This document shows, piece after piece, positions 41,423 to 51,458 of a DNA stretch of 64,000 nucleotides. The stretch's first letter is position 1. Each line of letters begins with the position of its first letter. Both the position numbers and the translations under genes were made by a program. The notes below the pieces were generated by a model. The model was not told where the DNA came from. It saw nothing but the letters and a program-made list of their open reading frames with translations, and did not search any database. Source of the DNA: Roseateles sp. (GTDB lineage: Bacteria > Pseudomonadota > Gammaproteobacteria > Burkholderiales > Burkholderiaceae_C); NCBI GenBank assembly GCA_016790285.1, contig JAEUPJ010000069.1, positions 1 through 64,000 on the forward strand, in the 5' to 3' direction.

Positions 41423-42595
41423 CTACAGGCCTTCGGCCAGCCAGCTCGTGATCTCCCGCACAGGCAGCACCTCCACGCCGTCCTTCAGCGGATACCGGCG
41501 GGCGACGGGGGCGACCACGGCAGAGCGCGCAGGCTGCAGGTCGGCGAGCGCCTGCCAGAAGCCTTTGCCGACCTGCGGTGCGGCCGAGAACTTGACTTCC
41601 AGGCCGAGCCGCCGGCTGCCACGCTCGATGACGACGTCCAGCTCGGTGCCCGCTGCCGTGCGGTAGTAACCCAGCTGCGCGTCGGGCATCACCTCGGCGA
41701 CCGCAGCGGCCACCTGCTCCACGACGAAGCCCTCCCATGACGCCCCGACGATAGGGTGACCCTGCAGTGCATCCAGGTCATGCAAGCCGAGCAGCGCATG
41801 GAGCAGGCCGCTGTCGCGCACGTACACCTTGGGCGACTTGACGAGCCGCTTGCCGAGGTTGGGCAGCACGGGTTCCAGGCGACGCAGCATCAGGGCGTCG
41901 ACAAGGGTGTCGACGTAGCGCGCCACGGTGGTGTGTGCCAGGCCGCCGAGCGACATGCCCAGTGCCGAGGCGTTCAGTTGCTGCCCTTGCAGGTGGGCCT
42001 GCATGCGCCAGAAGCGGTGCAGGCTTTCGGCGGCCACCTTGACGCCCATCTGCGCCAGGTCGCGCAGCAGGAAGCTCTCGATGAAGTCGCGCCGCCAGGC
42101 AAAGGAATCGGCCTCGTCGCCGGCCAGCAGGCTCAGCGGGAAGCCGCCGCGCAGCCAAAGCTGTTGCAACGTGGCCAGGTCGTCGGGTTGCTCCAGCGCG
42201 AGCACTGGGGGCAGCTCGAGATAGCTGATGCGGCCCGCCAGGCTCTCGCTCCTCTGGCGCAGCAGTTCACCGGACGCAGAACCCAGCAACAGGAAGCGGC
42301 CCGGGCGGCGCACTGCATCGATCTCAGGTCGCAGCGCGCTGAACAGCTCCGGCATGAGCTGCACCTCGTCCAGCACCACGAGATGGTCGCGGTGCCGTGC
42401 GAGGAAAAGCTCAGGCTCTGCCAGCTGGGCGCGGTCCGAGGCGCGTTCCAGGTCCAGCATCACAGCCCCGGGGTGGCTGGCCGCCATAGTCCGAGCCAGC
42501 GTGCTCTTGCCGACCTGCCGTGGGCCGAGCAGCAGAACGGCCGGCGAGCGTGCCAGGCACTCTTCCAGTCGGGTCTGTGCGCGACGGTTGATCAT
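41423..42595 (-). CDS. AAA ATPase with DUF4143 domain
   Basis: A 390-residue protein with the Walker A motif GPRQVGKSTLA (about residues 23-33), Walker B VVLDEVQ, and a C-terminal DUF4143 nuclease-like domain with GTELDVVIERG and LGLEVKFS. Such proteins are common and often seen in accessory DNA; their role is unsettled. It has no partner nearby and follows icmF by 45 bases on the same strand, probably separately expressed. Confidence 0.9.
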   Translation of the reverse strand: MINRRAQTRLEECLARSPAVLLLGPRQVGKSTLARTMAASHPGAVMLDLERASDRAQLAEPELFLARHRDHLVVLDEVQLMPELFSALRPEIDAVRRPGRFLLLGSASGELLRQRSESLAGRISYLELPPVLALEQPDDLATLQQLWLRGGFPLSLLAGDEADSFAWRRDFIESFLLRDLAQMGVKVAAESLHRFWRMQAHLQGQQLNASALGMSLGGLAHTTVARYVDTLVDALMLRRLEPVLPNLGKRLVKSPKVYVRDSGLLHALLGLHDLDALQGHPIVGASWEGFVVEQVAAAVAEVMPDAQLGYYRTAAGTELDVVIERGSRRLGLEVKFSAAPQVGKGFWQALADLQPARSAVVAPVARRYPLKDGVEVLPVREITSWLAEGL

Positions 42596-42640
42596 CCTTG
42601 CATTTTGAGCTGGCGGCGCTCAATTTGCAAGGACGAGGCC

Positions 42641-45600
42641 TCACATGCTGCGCCGGTACTGCCCGCCCACCTCGAACAGGGCGCTGGTGATCTGGCCGAG
42701 GGAGCACACGCGCACGGCGTCCATCAGCACCTCGAACACGTTGCGGTTCTCGATGACGGCCTGCTGCAGCCGCGCGAGCATGGCCGGAGCTTCGGCGGCG
42801 TGGCGGGTGTGGAAATCGGCCAGGCGGTTGAGCTGCGACTGCTTTTCCTCTTCCGTCGAGCGCGCCAGCTCGATGTGCTCCGGCACCGGTTCGCCCTTGG
42901 GGTTGCGGAAGGTGTTCACGCCGATGATGGGGTACTCGCCGGTGTGCTTGAGCATCTCGTAGTGCATCGACTCTTCCTGGATGCGGCCACGCTGGTAGCC
43001 CGTCTCCATGGCGCCGAGCACGCCGCCGCGCTCGCTGATGCGCTCGAACTCGGCGAGCACCGCTTCCTCCACCAGCTCGGTCAGCTCGTCGATGATGAAG
43101 GCGCCCTGGCTCGGGTTCTCGTTCTTGGCCAGGCCCCACTCGCGGTTGATGATGAGCTGGATGGCCATCGCGCGGCGCACGCTGTCTTCGGTAGGCGTGG
43201 TGATGGCCTCGTCGAAGGCGTTGGTGTGCAGGCTGTTGCAGTTGTCGTAGATGGCGATCAGCGCCTGCAGCGTCGTGCGGATGTCGTTGAACGCGATCTC
43301 CTGCGCATGCAGGCTGCGGCCCGAGGTCTGCACGTGGTACTTCAGCTTCTGGCTGCGTTCGTTGGCGCCGTAGCGGTCGCGCAGGGCCACGGCCCAGATG
43401 CGGCGCGCCACGCGGCCGAGCACGGTGTACTCGGGGTCCATGCCGTTGCTGAAGAAGAAGGAGAGGTTGGGCGCGAAGTCGTCGATGTGCATGCCGCGCG
43501 CGAGATACGCCTCCACGAACGTGAAGCCGTTGGAGAGCGTGAGCGCGAGCTGGCTGATCGGATTGGCGCCGGCCTCGGCGATGTGATAGCCGGAGATGCT
43601 GACCGAGTAGAAGTTGCGCACGTTGTGGTGCACGAAGTACTCGGCGATGTCGCCCATCACCTTCAGCGAGAACTCGGTCGAGAAGATGCAGGTGTTCTGG
43701 CCCTGGTCTTCCTTCAGGATGTCGGCCTGCACGGTGCCGCGCACATTGGCCAGCACCCAGTCCTTGATCTTGGCGGCTTCGTCAGCCGTCGGGTCGCGGC
43801 CGTTGTCGGCCTTGAACTTCGCGAGGTTCTGGTCGATGGCCGTGTTCATGAACATGGCCAGGATCGACGGCGCCGGGCCGTTGATGGTCATGGACACCGA
43901 GGTGCTCGGGTTGCACAGGTCGAAGCCGTCGTACAGCACCTTCATGTCGTCCAGCGTCGCGATGCTGACGCCGGAGTTGCCGACCTTGCCGTAGATGTCC
44001 GGCCGCGGCGCGGGGTCGGCGCCGTAGAGCGTGACCGAGTCGAAGGCGGTGGACAGGCGCTTGGCGGGCATGCCTTCGCTGACCAGCTTGAAGCGGCGGT
44101 TGGTGCGGAAGGCGTCGCCTTCGCCGGCGAACATGCGGGTCGGGTCCTCGCCCTCGCGCTTGAAGGCGAACACGCCGGCGGCATACGGGAAGCTGCCGGG
44201 CACGTTCTCCAGCATCAGCCACTTCAGCAGCTCGCCATGGCACTCGTAGCTGGGCAGCACGACCTTGCGGATCTTGGTGCCCGAGAGGCTTTGCGTGACG
44301 AGGGCGGTGCGGATCTCCTTGTCGCGGATCTTCACCACGTACTCGTCGCCCGCGTAGGCCTTGACCATGTCGGGCCACTGGGCGAGCAGCTGGAGGGCGT
44401 CGCCGTCGAGCTTGGCGCGGCGCTGCTCGGCCAGGTCGGCCAGCGCGACGCGCGCGCCCTGCTTGTCAGGGTTGGCGGCCTGCAGCATGTCGCGGCTGGC
44501 TTCGAGCTGCTGGATCTCGCGGGCAAGGGCCGCCTGGCGGCGCGCGCGGGCCTTGTAGCCACGCACGGTCTCGCTGATGTCGGCCAGGTAGCGCACGCGG
44601 CCCGGCGGCACGATGGGCGTCTGGTGGGTGCTGTGGCGGGTAGCGACGCGCGGCAGGCGGCCTTCCGTCAGCGTCAGGCCCAGGGCGCCGAGGCGCTCGC
44701 GCAGCGCCTGGTAGAGGGCGGTGACGCCGTCGTCGTTGAAGCGGCTGGCCATGGTGCCGAACACCGGCATCGTTTCGGGCAACTGGCCGAAGGCCTCGCG
44801 GTTGCGCTGCACCTGCTTGGCCACGTCGCGCAGGGCGTCCAGCGACCCCTTGCGGTCGAACTTGTTGATGGCCACGAACTCGGCGAAGTCCAGCATGTCG
44901 ATCTTCTCGAGCTGGCTGGCCGCGCCGAACTCGGGCGTCATCACGTACATCGGCACGTCCACCAGCGGCACGATGGCCGCGTCGCCCTGGCCGATGCCGG
45001 AGGTCTCGACGATGACGAGGTCGAACCCCGCCACCTTGGCCGCGGCGATGACGTCGGGCAGGGCCGGCGAGATCTCGGAGCCGAAGTCGCGGGTGGCCAG
45101 CGAGCGCATGAAGACGCGCGAACCGCTGCTCCACGGGGAGATCGCGTTCATGCGGATGCGGTCGCCCAGCAGCGCGCCGCCGCTCTTGCGGCGTGACGGG
45201 TCGATGGAGATGAGGGCCACGCGCAGCGCGTCGCCCTGGTCCAGGCGCAGGCGGCGGATGAGCTCGTCCGTGAGGCTGGACTTGCCGGCGCCGCCCGTGC
45301 CGGTGATGCCGAGCACGGGGGTCTTGAGGCCCTGGGCCTGGGCGCGCAGGGCGTCCACGACGGCGGCCTCGGCCTTGCCGTTTTCCAGTGCGGTGAGCAG
45401 CTGGGCGAGTGCGCGCCAGGCGGCTTCGGTGTGGCCGGTGATGGCGCCGAGGTCCTTGGGCGCGTAGACGCTGAAGTCCTGGTCGGCCTTCATCACCATC
45501 TCGCCGATCATGCCCTGCAGCCCCATGCGCTGGCCGTCCTCGGGGCTGAAGATGCGCACGCCGTGTTCGGCCAGCTCGCGGATCTCGGCCGGCACGATGA

Positions 45601-45931
45601 CGCCACCACCGCCGCCGAACACCTGGATGTGCGCGCCGCCGCGCTCCTTGAGCAGCTGCACCATGTACTTGAAGTACTCGACGTGGCCGCCCTGGTAGGA
45701 GCTGATGGCGATGCCCTGGGCGTCTTCCTGCAGCGCCGCGGTGACGACCTCGTCCACCGAGCGGTTGTGGCCGAGGTGGATGACCTCGGCGCCCATGCCC
45801 TGCAGGATGCGCCGCATGATGTTGATGGCGGCGTCATGCCCGTCGAAGAGGCTGGCGGCGGTGACGAAACGGACCTTGTGGGTCGGGCGGTACTCGGCGA
45901 GCGCCTTGTAGTCGGCGGCGAGATCGGTCAT
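42641..45931 (-). CDS. icmF: Fused isobutyryl-CoA mutase IcmF
   Basis: A 1096-residue three-part enzyme: an N-terminal B12-binding domain ([15 protein letters not shown] with the cobalt-ligand His, [20 protein letters not shown]), a MeaB-type GTPase chaperone ([15 protein letters not shown]-loop, then STAFD-type switches) and the C-terminal mutase barrel (residues about 520-1096; [13 protein letters not shown]). IcmF interconverts isobutyryl-CoA and n-butyryl-CoA and, in some members, pivalyl-CoA and isovaleryl-CoA. The start at 45931 has AGGAGA seven bases upstream. The promoter carries a 20-bp palindrome also found upstream of isovaleryl-CoA dehydrogenase. Confidence 0.95.
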   Translation of the reverse strand: MTDLAADYKALAEYRPTHKVRFVTAASLFDGHDAAINIMRRILQGMGAEVIHLGHNRSVDEVVTAALQEDAQGIAISSYQGGHVEYFKYMVQLLKERGGAHIQVFGGGGGVIVPAEIRELAEHGVRIFSPEDGQRMGLQGMIGEMVMKADQDFSVYAPKDLGAITGHTEAAWRALAQLLTALENGKAEAAVVDALRAQAQGLKTPVLGITGTGGAGKSSLTDELIRRLRLDQGDALRVALISIDPSRRKSGGALLGDRIRMNAISPWSSGSRVFMRSLATRDFGSEISPALPDVIAAAKVAGFDLVIVETSGIGQGDAAIVPLVDVPMYVMTPEFGAASQLEKIDMLDFAEFVAINKFDRKGSLDALRDVAKQVQRNREAFGQLPETMPVFGTMASRFNDDGVTALYQALRERLGALGLTLTEGRLPRVATRHSTHQTPIVPPGRVRYLADISETVRGYKARARRQAALAREIQQLEASRDMLQAANPDKQGARVALADLAEQRRAKLDGDALQLLAQWPDMVKAYAGDEYVVKIRDKEIRTALVTQSLSGTKIRKVVLPSYECHGELLKWLMLENVPGSFPYAAGVFAFKREGEDPTRMFAGEGDAFRTNRRFKLVSEGMPAKRLSTAFDSVTLYGADPAPRPDIYGKVGNSGVSIATLDDMKVLYDGFDLCNPSTSVSMTINGPAPSILAMFMNTAIDQNLAKFKADNGRDPTADEAAKIKDWVLANVRGTVQADILKEDQGQNTCIFSTEFSLKVMGDIAEYFVHHNVRNFYSVSISGYHIAEAGANPISQLALTLSNGFTFVEAYLARGMHIDDFAPNLSFFFSNGMDPEYTVLGRVARRIWAVALRDRYGANERSQKLKYHVQTSGRSLHAQEIAFNDIRTTLQALIAIYDNCNSLHTNAFDEAITTPTEDSVRRAMAIQLIINREWGLAKNENPSQGAFIIDELTELVEEAVLAEFERISERGGVLGAMETGYQRGRIQEESMHYEMLKHTGEYPIIGVNTFRNPKGEPVPEHIELARSTEEEKQSQLNRLADFHTRHAAEAPAMLARLQQAVIENRNVFEVLMDAVRVCSLGQITSALFEVGGQYRRSM

Positions 45932-45953
45932 GGCTGTCTCCTGGCTTGACGCG

Positions 45954-45986
45954 ATTCTAGGGCGCCAATTGACGTTAACGTCAATT
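45954..45986 (-). promoter_or_regulatory. icmF promoter with 20-bp perfect palindrome
   Basis: AATTGACGTTAACGTCAATT at 45967-45986 is a perfect dyad. On the minus strand TTGACG (45984-45979) inside it is a near-consensus -35, followed after exactly 19 bases by TAGAAT (45959-45954), a near-consensus -10. This places transcription start about 15 bases before the ATG. A 19-base spacer is a hallmark of promoters controlled by MerR-type activators. The same dyad with two changes lies upstream of the ivd gene. Confidence 0.7.
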
Positions 45987-46053
45987 CAAGGCCGTGCGGC
46001 CTGCCGCGATGATGTGCGCTTCGCCGCACCCGGCGTCCGAGCTTCCTTTCCGA

Positions 46054-48036
46054 ATGAGCACCTCATCGCCTGCCGTGCCCGACCTGGGCACCGAACTCAC
46101 CCTGCGCGGCATCGTGCTGGGCATCCTGATCACCGGGGTCTTCACCGCTGCCAACGTGTATTTCGGCCTCAAGGCCGGCCTGACGTTCGCGACGTCCATC
46201 CCGGCTGCCGTCATCGCCATGGCCCTGCTGCGCCGCGCCGCGGGCAACTCCATCGGCGAGACCAACATCGTGCAGACCATCGCGTCGTCCGCCGGCACGC
46301 TGTCGTCCATCATCTTCGTGCTGCCGGGCCTGGTGATGATCGGCTGGTGGACGGGCTTCCCGTACTGGATGTCGATGACGCTGTGCGCGCTGGGCGGCGT
46401 GCTGGGCGTCATGTACTCCATCCCGCTTCGCCGGGCGCTGGTGACGAACTCGACGCTGCCCTATCCCGAGGGCGTGGCTTGCGCCGAGGTGCTGAAGGTG
46501 GGCCATGCCAGCGACAGCGGCGAGGCCAACCGGCAGGGGCTGGCGGCGATCGTCGTGGGCAGCGTGGTGTCGGCGGGCTTTGCCATCGTCGTGGCCACGC
46601 AGGTGTTCGCGGCGAACCTGGCGCAGTACTTCCGCCTGCCCGGCAGCGACAAGGGCCCCGGCGGCGCCACGGGCTATGACCTGAACTTCAGCTTCGCGCT
46701 GCTGGCCGTGGGCCACCTCGTCGGCCTGTGGGTGGGCATCGCCATCCTGGTGGGTGCGTGCATCGCCTGGCTCGGCGGCGTGCCGTGGCTGACCCAGGGC
46801 GTGGACGGCGTGCCCGAGGCCGTGGCCCTGGCGGCGTGGAGCAAGAAGGTGCGCTTCATCGGCGCCGGCTGCATCGCGGTCGCGGCGATCTGGACGCTGG
46901 TGAAGCTGGCCAAGCCGGTGGTGGCGGGCCTGCACGGTGCGGCCATGTCGGCGCGGGTGCGCAAGGCTGGCAAGGCGGACACCCTGCCGCGCACCGAGCA
47001 GGACATCCCGATCGGCACCGTCGGCCTGATCACGCTGGCCTGCATGCTGCCCATCGGCTTCATGCTGTCCAGCTTCGCGACCACCGCGGGCCTGGGCGAC
47101 CAGCTCGGCCTGCTCGTCGTCGGCGGGGTCGTCTACGTCGTGCTGATGAGCTTCTTCGTCGCCGCGGTGTGCGGCTACATGGCGGGGCTGATCGGCTCGT
47201 CCAACAGCCCGCTGTCGGGCGTGGGCATCCTCGTGGTCATCGGCGTGTCGCTGCTGCTGGCTCTCGTCGTGAAGCCGCTGCTGCCGCCGGCCACCGGCCA
47301 GGCGCTGGTGGCCTTCGCGCTCTTCGTGACGGCTGTGGTGTTCGCGGTCGCGACGATCTCGAACGACAACCTGCAGGACCTGAAGACCGGCCAGCTCGTC
47401 GACGCCACGCCCTGGCGCCAGCAGGTGGCGCTCATCATCGGCGTCGTGGCCGGTGCGCTGGTCATCCCGCCGGTGCTGGACCTGCTGAACAAGGCCTACG
47501 GCTTTGCCGGCGCGCCCGGTGCCGACCCCAAGACGGCGCTGGCCGCGCCGCAGGCGGCGCTGATCTCGGCCCTGGCCAAGGGCGTGATCCAGGGCGACCT
47601 GAACTGGAACCTGATCGGCATCGGCGCGCTCGTGGGCCTGGCCTGCATCGTGGCCGACGAGGTCATCAAGCGCGGCTCGGGCGGCCGGGCGCACCTCGCG
47701 CCGCTGGCCGTGGGCCTGGGCATCTACCTGCCGCTGAACAGTACGCTGACCATCGTCGTCGGCGCCATCGCCGGCTGGTGGTTCGAGCGCCGCGCCGAGC
47801 GCCAGCGCAACCCCGAGGCCACCAAGCAGCTCGGCGTGCTGATGGCCTCCGGCCTCATCGTGGGCGAGAGCCTGCTGGGCGTCATCCTGGCGGCCGTCGT
47901 CGTGTTCTCCGGCAACGGCGCGCCGCTGGCGCTGGTGGGCGAAGGCTTTGTGACCGCGGGCCAGGTGCTGGGCACGCTGGCCTTCGCGGGGGTGGGGGTC
48001 GGCCTGTACGCCTGGCTGCTCAGGACGTCGCGCTAG
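46054..48036 (+). CDS. OPT-family oligopeptide/metal-peptide transporter
   Basis: A 660-residue membrane protein with some 14-16 transmembrane segments. It opens with LTLRGIVLGILITGVFTAANVYFGLKAGLTFATSIPAAVI and has the NSIGETNIVQTIASSAGTL segment typical of bacterial OPT transporters, which import peptides or metal chelates with protons. The start at 46054 is divergent from icmF; the 20-bp palindrome in the shared gap may affect it as well. Its last 17 bases overlap the convergent TerB-like gene. Confidence 0.92.
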   Translation: MSTSSPAVPDLGTELTLRGIVLGILITGVFTAANVYFGLKAGLTFATSIPAAVIAMALLRRAAGNSIGETNIVQTIASSAGTLSSIIFVLPGLVMIGWWTGFPYWMSMTLCALGGVLGVMYSIPLRRALVTNSTLPYPEGVACAEVLKVGHASDSGEANRQGLAAIVVGSVVSAGFAIVVATQVFAANLAQYFRLPGSDKGPGGATGYDLNFSFALLAVGHLVGLWVGIAILVGACIAWLGGVPWLTQGVDGVPEAVALAAWSKKVRFIGAGCIAVAAIWTLVKLAKPVVAGLHGAAMSARVRKAGKADTLPRTEQDIPIGTVGLITLACMLPIGFMLSSFATTAGLGDQLGLLVVGGVVYVVLMSFFVAAVCGYMAGLIGSSNSPLSGVGILVVIGVSLLLALVVKPLLPPATGQALVAFALFVTAVVFAVATISNDNLQDLKTGQLVDATPWRQQVALIIGVVAGALVIPPVLDLLNKAYGFAGAPGADPKTALAAPQAALISALAKGVIQGDLNWNLIGIGALVGLACIVADEVIKRGSGGRAHLAPLAVGLGIYLPLNSTLTIVVGAIAGWWFERRAERQRNPEATKQLGVLMASGLIVGESLLGVILAAVVVFSGNGAPLALVGEGFVTAGQVLGTLAFAGVGVGLYAWLLRTSR

Positions 48037-48442
48037 GCGAGGCGGGGCGGGGCTCCTGCTCCAGCATGCCCCAGCGGTTCATGGCGTCCAGCAGCAGCTG
48101 GCTCTCGGCGTCGTGCAGATGCTGGTCGGCATGGGCGACCTTCAGGCCCAGGCGCAGTGCGCGCATGCGCAGCTCCGGGTTCTGCACTTCGTCAAAGAGC
48201 GCGGCCAGCATCTCGCTGTCCAGGCGGATGACGCCGTCCCAGCGCAGCGGGTCGGCGAGCATCAGGTCCTCGCACAGGCCGTGCAGGACGCCGCGCATGA
48301 CGGCGCCTGGCGTGCCGGTGGCCTCGGCGCCGGCGGCTTCCAGCGCTTCGATCTCGACCTTGGAGACATGCCCGTCCGCCAGGGCGGTCAGGGCCAGCAG
48401 CCGGTTGACGGCTTCGGGGCTGTTGACGGCGTAGCTGCGCAT
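48020..48442 (-). CDS. TerB-like protein
   Basis: A 140-residue all-helical protein with a TerB-type core (VNRLLALTALADGHVSKVEIEALEAAG, then LRLGLKVAHADQHLHDAESQLLLDAM). The acidic/His positions of the metal-binding TerB fold are partly visible. GGGAGG lies nine bases before the start. There are no other ter genes here, so resistance to tellurite should not be assumed. It sits 11 bases after the Bax-inhibitor-like gene on the same strand and probably shares its transcript. Confidence 0.82.
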   Translation of the reverse strand: MRSYAVNSPEAVNRLLALTALADGHVSKVEIEALEAAGAEATGTPGAVMRGVLHGLCEDLMLADPLRWDGVIRLDSEMLAALFDEVQNPELRMRALRLGLKVAHADQHLHDAESQLLLDAMNRWGMLEQEPRPASPSATS

Positions 48443-48453
48443 GGCGGCCTCCC

Positions 48454-49134
48454 TCAGTCGTCCGAGCTGCCGAAGCCGAACAGGCTCAGCAGGCTCGTGA
48501 ACAGGTTGAAGATCGAGACGAAGAGGCTCACGGTGGCGAGCACGTAGTTGGTCTCGCCGCCGTTCACGATCTGCTGGGTCTCGTACAGGATGAGGCCGGC
48601 CGACAGCAGGGCCACGACGGCCGAGACGGTCAGCGCCAGCGCCGGGATCTGGAAGAAGATCGCCGCGACACCTGCGAGCAGCGCCACGATCATGCCGGCG
48701 AACAGGAAGCCGCCCATCCACGACAGGTCGCGCTTGGTCGTCGTCGCGTAGGCCGACAGGGCCAGGAAGACCGCGCCCGTGGCGCCCAGGGCGAGCATCA
48801 CGGCCTGGCCGCCCGAGGGCAGGGCCAGCGTGCGCGTCAGCAGCGGGCCCAGCGTCCAGCCCATGAAGCCGGTCAGCGCGAAGACCAGCCCCACGGCGGC
48901 GCCGCTGTTCTTGAGCTTGTGGATGCCGAACAGCAGGCCGAGGTAGACGACCAGCGTCAGGATCAGCCCCGGTGCGGGCAGGCTGAAGGCCACGGCAGCG
49001 CCCGCGACGGCGGCGCTGAAGATCAGCGTCATCGACAGCAGGGCGTAGGTGTTGCGCAGCACGCGGTGTGCGGTGCCGCGGTCGACGGTGCCGTAGGGCA
49101 CGGCGAGGGCGACGGTGCGGGGTTGGTGTTGCAT
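48454..49134 (-). CDS. Bax inhibitor-1/YccA-family membrane protein
   Basis: A 226-residue protein with about seven transmembrane segments, starting with VLRNTYALLSMTLIFSAAVA and including FMGWTLGPLL and ETQQIVNGGETNYVLATVSLFVSIFNLF, which carry the conserved polar residues of the family. In bacteria YccA modulates FtsH; relatives conduct calcium. AGGAGA lies six bases before the ATG. It is divergent from the NhaR-like gene. Confidence 0.93.
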   Translation of the reverse strand: MQHQPRTVALAVPYGTVDRGTAHRVLRNTYALLSMTLIFSAAVAGAAVAFSLPAPGLILTLVVYLGLLFGIHKLKNSGAAVGLVFALTGFMGWTLGPLLTRTLALPSGGQAVMLALGATGAVFLALSAYATTTKRDLSWMGGFLFAGMIVALLAGVAAIFFQIPALALTVSAVVALLSAGLILYETQQIVNGGETNYVLATVSLFVSIFNLFTSLLSLFGFGSSDD

Positions 49135-49175
49135 ACGGCTCTCCTTGGAGGGTCGAAAGGGAGCTTCAGGGTAGG

Positions 49176-49221
49176 GTGTGCACACTTAAGAAAAAAGCAG
49201 AAAATCAAGAAGCAATGCTTC
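49176..49221. promoter_or_regulatory. Paired palindromes in AT-rich gap before the NhaR-like gene
   Basis: GTGTGCACAC (49176-49185) and GAAGCAATGCTTC (49209-49221) are dyads in the divergent gap between the Bax-inhibitor-like gene and the LysR-type gene. The gap is strongly AT-rich for this genome. LysR-type regulators usually bind such dyads beside their own promoter, so these are candidate operators. Confidence 0.4.
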
Positions 49222-49241
49222 CAGATAACTTGAGGTAATCC

Positions 49242-50126
49242 ATGAGCCTGAGCTTCAGCTACCGTCATCTGTACTACTTCTGGGCGGTCGCCAAGGAAGG
49301 GGGCCTGACCCGCGCGGCGGAGAAGCTGGGCCTGTCGGTGCAGACCGTGTCGACGCAGGTGCGCGAGCTGGAGCAGGCGCTCGGCGCCGCGCTGCTCAAG
49401 CCCTCGGGCCGCAGCCTGGTGCTGACCGAGGCGGGCATCGCGGCGCTCGAGCAGGCCGAGCAGATCTTCCAGATCGGCGAGACCCTGCCCGAACGCGTGC
49501 GCGACGCGGCCACGGCGCCCGCCGTGCGGCTGGCGGTGGGCATCTCCGACGGCCTGCCCAAGCTCGTCGCGCAGCGCCTGCTCGCGCCCGTGCTCGACAC
49601 GCCGCAGCTGCGCCTGCTGTGCCACGAGGACGAGTTCGACGACCTGCTCGGCGACCTCGCCCTGCACCGCCTGGACGTGGTGCTGGCCGACCGCCCCGCG
49701 CCCGCCAACCCCAACCTGCGCGTCTACAGCCATTCGCTGGGCAGCTCGCCCGTGGCCTGGTACGCGCACACCCGCTGGGCCGCGGCCGCGCGGCGCGACT
49801 TCCCCGCGTCGCTGGCCGACGTGCCGCTGCTGCTGCCCACCTCGCACGCCGCGCTGCGCCCGCGGCTGGACCACTGGCTGGCCGACCAGGGCCTGCGCCC
49901 GCGCGTGGCCGGCGAGTTTGAGGACAGCGCGCTGCTGGCCACCTTCGGCAGCGAGGGCCTGGGCGTGTTCCCGGCGGCCACGGCGGTGGATGACGCGCTG
50001 ACCGGGCGTTATGGCCTCGTCAACGTCGGCGTGGCGGAGGGGGTGTCCGAGCAGTTCTACGCCGTGGGCACCGACAAGAAGATCAGCCACCCGCTCGTGC
50101 GTCGGTTGCTGCCCCAGGCTGCCTGA
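49242..50126 (+). CDS. nhaR: LysR-family regulator, NhaR-like
   Basis: A 294-residue LysR-type protein with N-terminal helix-turn-helix (HLYYFWAVAKEGGLTRAAEKLGLSVQTVSTQVRELE) matching the NhaR subgroup, and a C-terminal effector domain. In E. coli NhaR responds to sodium and controls nhaA; no antiporter gene is in this window, so the target here is unknown. TGAGGTAA precedes the ATG. The ivd gene follows on the same strand after 122 bases that contain ivd's own operator. Confidence 0.82.
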   Translation: MSLSFSYRHLYYFWAVAKEGGLTRAAEKLGLSVQTVSTQVRELEQALGAALLKPSGRSLVLTEAGIAALEQAEQIFQIGETLPERVRDAATAPAVRLAVGISDGLPKLVAQRLLAPVLDTPQLRLLCHEDEFDDLLGDLALHRLDVVLADRPAPANPNLRVYSHSLGSSPVAWYAHTRWAAAARRDFPASLADVPLLLPTSHAALRPRLDHWLADQGLRPRVAGEFEDSALLATFGSEGLGVFPAATAVDDALTGRYGLVNVGVAEGVSEQFYAVGTDKKISHPLVRRLLPQAA

Positions 50127-50160
50127 CCCCGTCGCCTGATCGGGGTGTGCGGGCCCCGAC

Positions 50161-50191
50161 TTGCTACAGTTGACGTTTACGTCAATTAGAC
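50161..50191 (+). promoter_or_regulatory. ivd promoter region with 20-bp near-palindrome
   Basis: AGTTGACGTTTACGTCAATT at 50168-50187 differs from the icmF site at only two of 20 positions. It lies about 60 bases before the ivd start. A weak -35 TTGCTA (50161-50166) and -10 TTAGAC (50186-50191) flank it with a 19-base spacer, again the MerR-type arrangement. The shared site suggests co-regulation of ivd and icmF. Confidence 0.65.
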
Positions 50192-50248
50192 CGCCTCACC
50201 GGCCCGGCACGAGCGGGCCGCCACGCGCGTGCACAGGAGACCCACGAC

Positions 50249-51427
50249 ATGAACCTGCCCGGCCTCAACTTCCAGCTCGGTGAAGACATCGACGCCCTGC
50301 GCGACGCGGTGCGCGCCTTCGCCGACGAGGAGATCGCCCCGCGCGCCGCCGAGATCGACCGCAGCGACCAGTTCCCGATGGACCTGTGGCGCAAGATGGG
50401 TGAGCTCGGCGTGCTGGGCATCACCGTGCCCGAGGAGTACGGCGGCGCCAACATGGGCTACCTCGCCCACATGGTGGCCATGGAGGAGATCAGCCGTGGC
50501 AGCGCCTCGGTGGGCCTGTCCTACGGCGCGCACTCCAACCTGTGCGTGAACCAGATCAAGCGCAACGGCAATGCCGCTCAGAAGGCCAAGTACCTGCCCA
50601 AGCTGATCAGCGGCGAGCATGTCGGCGCACTGGCGATGAGCGAGCCCGGCGCGGGCTCCGACGTCATCAGCATGAAGCTCAAGGCCGAAGACAAGGGCGG
50701 CTACTACGTGCTGAACGGCAGCAAGATGTGGATCACCAACGGGCCGGACGCCGACACGCTGGTGGTCTACGCCAAGACCGAGCCGGAACTCGGCGCGCGG
50801 GGCGTCACGGCCTTCCTCATCGAGAAGGGCATGAAGGGCTTCTCCATCGCGCAGAAGCTCGACAAGCTCGGCATGCGCGGCTCGCACACCGGCGAGCTGG
50901 TGTTCCAGGACGTGGAAGTGCCGGCCGAGAACGTGCTGGGCGCGGTCAACGGCGGCGCCAAGGTGCTGATGTCGGGCCTGGACTACGAGCGCGCCGTGCT
51001 GACCGGCGGGCCGCTCGGGATCATGCAGTCCGTCATGGACAACATCGTCCCCTACATCCACGACCGCAAGCAGTTCGGCCAGAGCATCGGCGAGTTCCAG
51101 CTCATCCAGGGCAAGGTGGCCGACATGTACACGGTGCTGCAGGCCGCGCGCAGCTTCGCCTACACGGTGGCCAAGAACCTGGACATGCTCGGCGCCGAGC
51201 ACGTGCGCCAGGTGCGCAAGGACTGCGCGAGCGTCATCCTCTGGACGGCCGAGAAGGCCACGTGGATGGCGGGTGAGGGCATCCAGATCTTCGGCGGCAA
51301 CGGCTACATCAACGAATATCCGCTGGGCCGCCTGTGGCGCGACGCCAAGCTCTACGAGATCGGCGCCGGCACGAGCGAGATCCGCCGCATGCTGATCGGC
51401 CGCGAACTGTTCGCCGAGACGATGTAA
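50249..51427 (+). CDS. ivd: Isovaleryl-CoA dehydrogenase
   Basis: A 392-residue acyl-CoA dehydrogenase of leucine degradation, oxidising isovaleryl-CoA to 3-methylcrotonyl-CoA with FAD. Family motifs are [39 protein letters not shown] and [33 protein letters not shown]. The catalytic Glu sits in [16 protein letters not shown], the position specific to the isovaleryl-CoA enzymes, unlike the C-terminal Glu of most relatives. AGGAG lies eight bases upstream. Carbonic anhydrase follows after 31 bases; no methylcrotonyl-CoA carboxylase is within the window. Confidence 0.95.
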   Translation: MNLPGLNFQLGEDIDALRDAVRAFADEEIAPRAAEIDRSDQFPMDLWRKMGELGVLGITVPEEYGGANMGYLAHMVAMEEISRGSASVGLSYGAHSNLCVNQIKRNGNAAQKAKYLPKLISGEHVGALAMSEPGAGSDVISMKLKAEDKGGYYVLNGSKMWITNGPDADTLVVYAKTEPELGARGVTAFLIEKGMKGFSIAQKLDKLGMRGSHTGELVFQDVEVPAENVLGAVNGGAKVLMSGLDYERAVLTGGPLGIMQSVMDNIVPYIHDRKQFGQSIGEFQLIQGKVADMYTVLQAARSFAYTVAKNLDMLGAEHVRQVRKDCASVILWTAEKATWMAGEGIQIFGGNGYINEYPLGRLWRDAKLYEIGAGTSEIRRMLIGRELFAETM

Positions 51428-51458
51428 GCCTGAAACTCCCGGCTGGGACAATGGCCGC

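Noticed and set aside
41756..45196. A 1146-codon open frame on the + strand
   Set aside because: It is the antisense shadow of icmF and the AAA/DUF4143 gene; those proteins show complete catalytic motifs, whereas the + frame is low-complexity Ala/Gly/Arg/Val without any motif.
48020..48442. Tellurite resistance operon
   Set aside because: Only one TerB-like gene is present and no other ter gene lies nearby.
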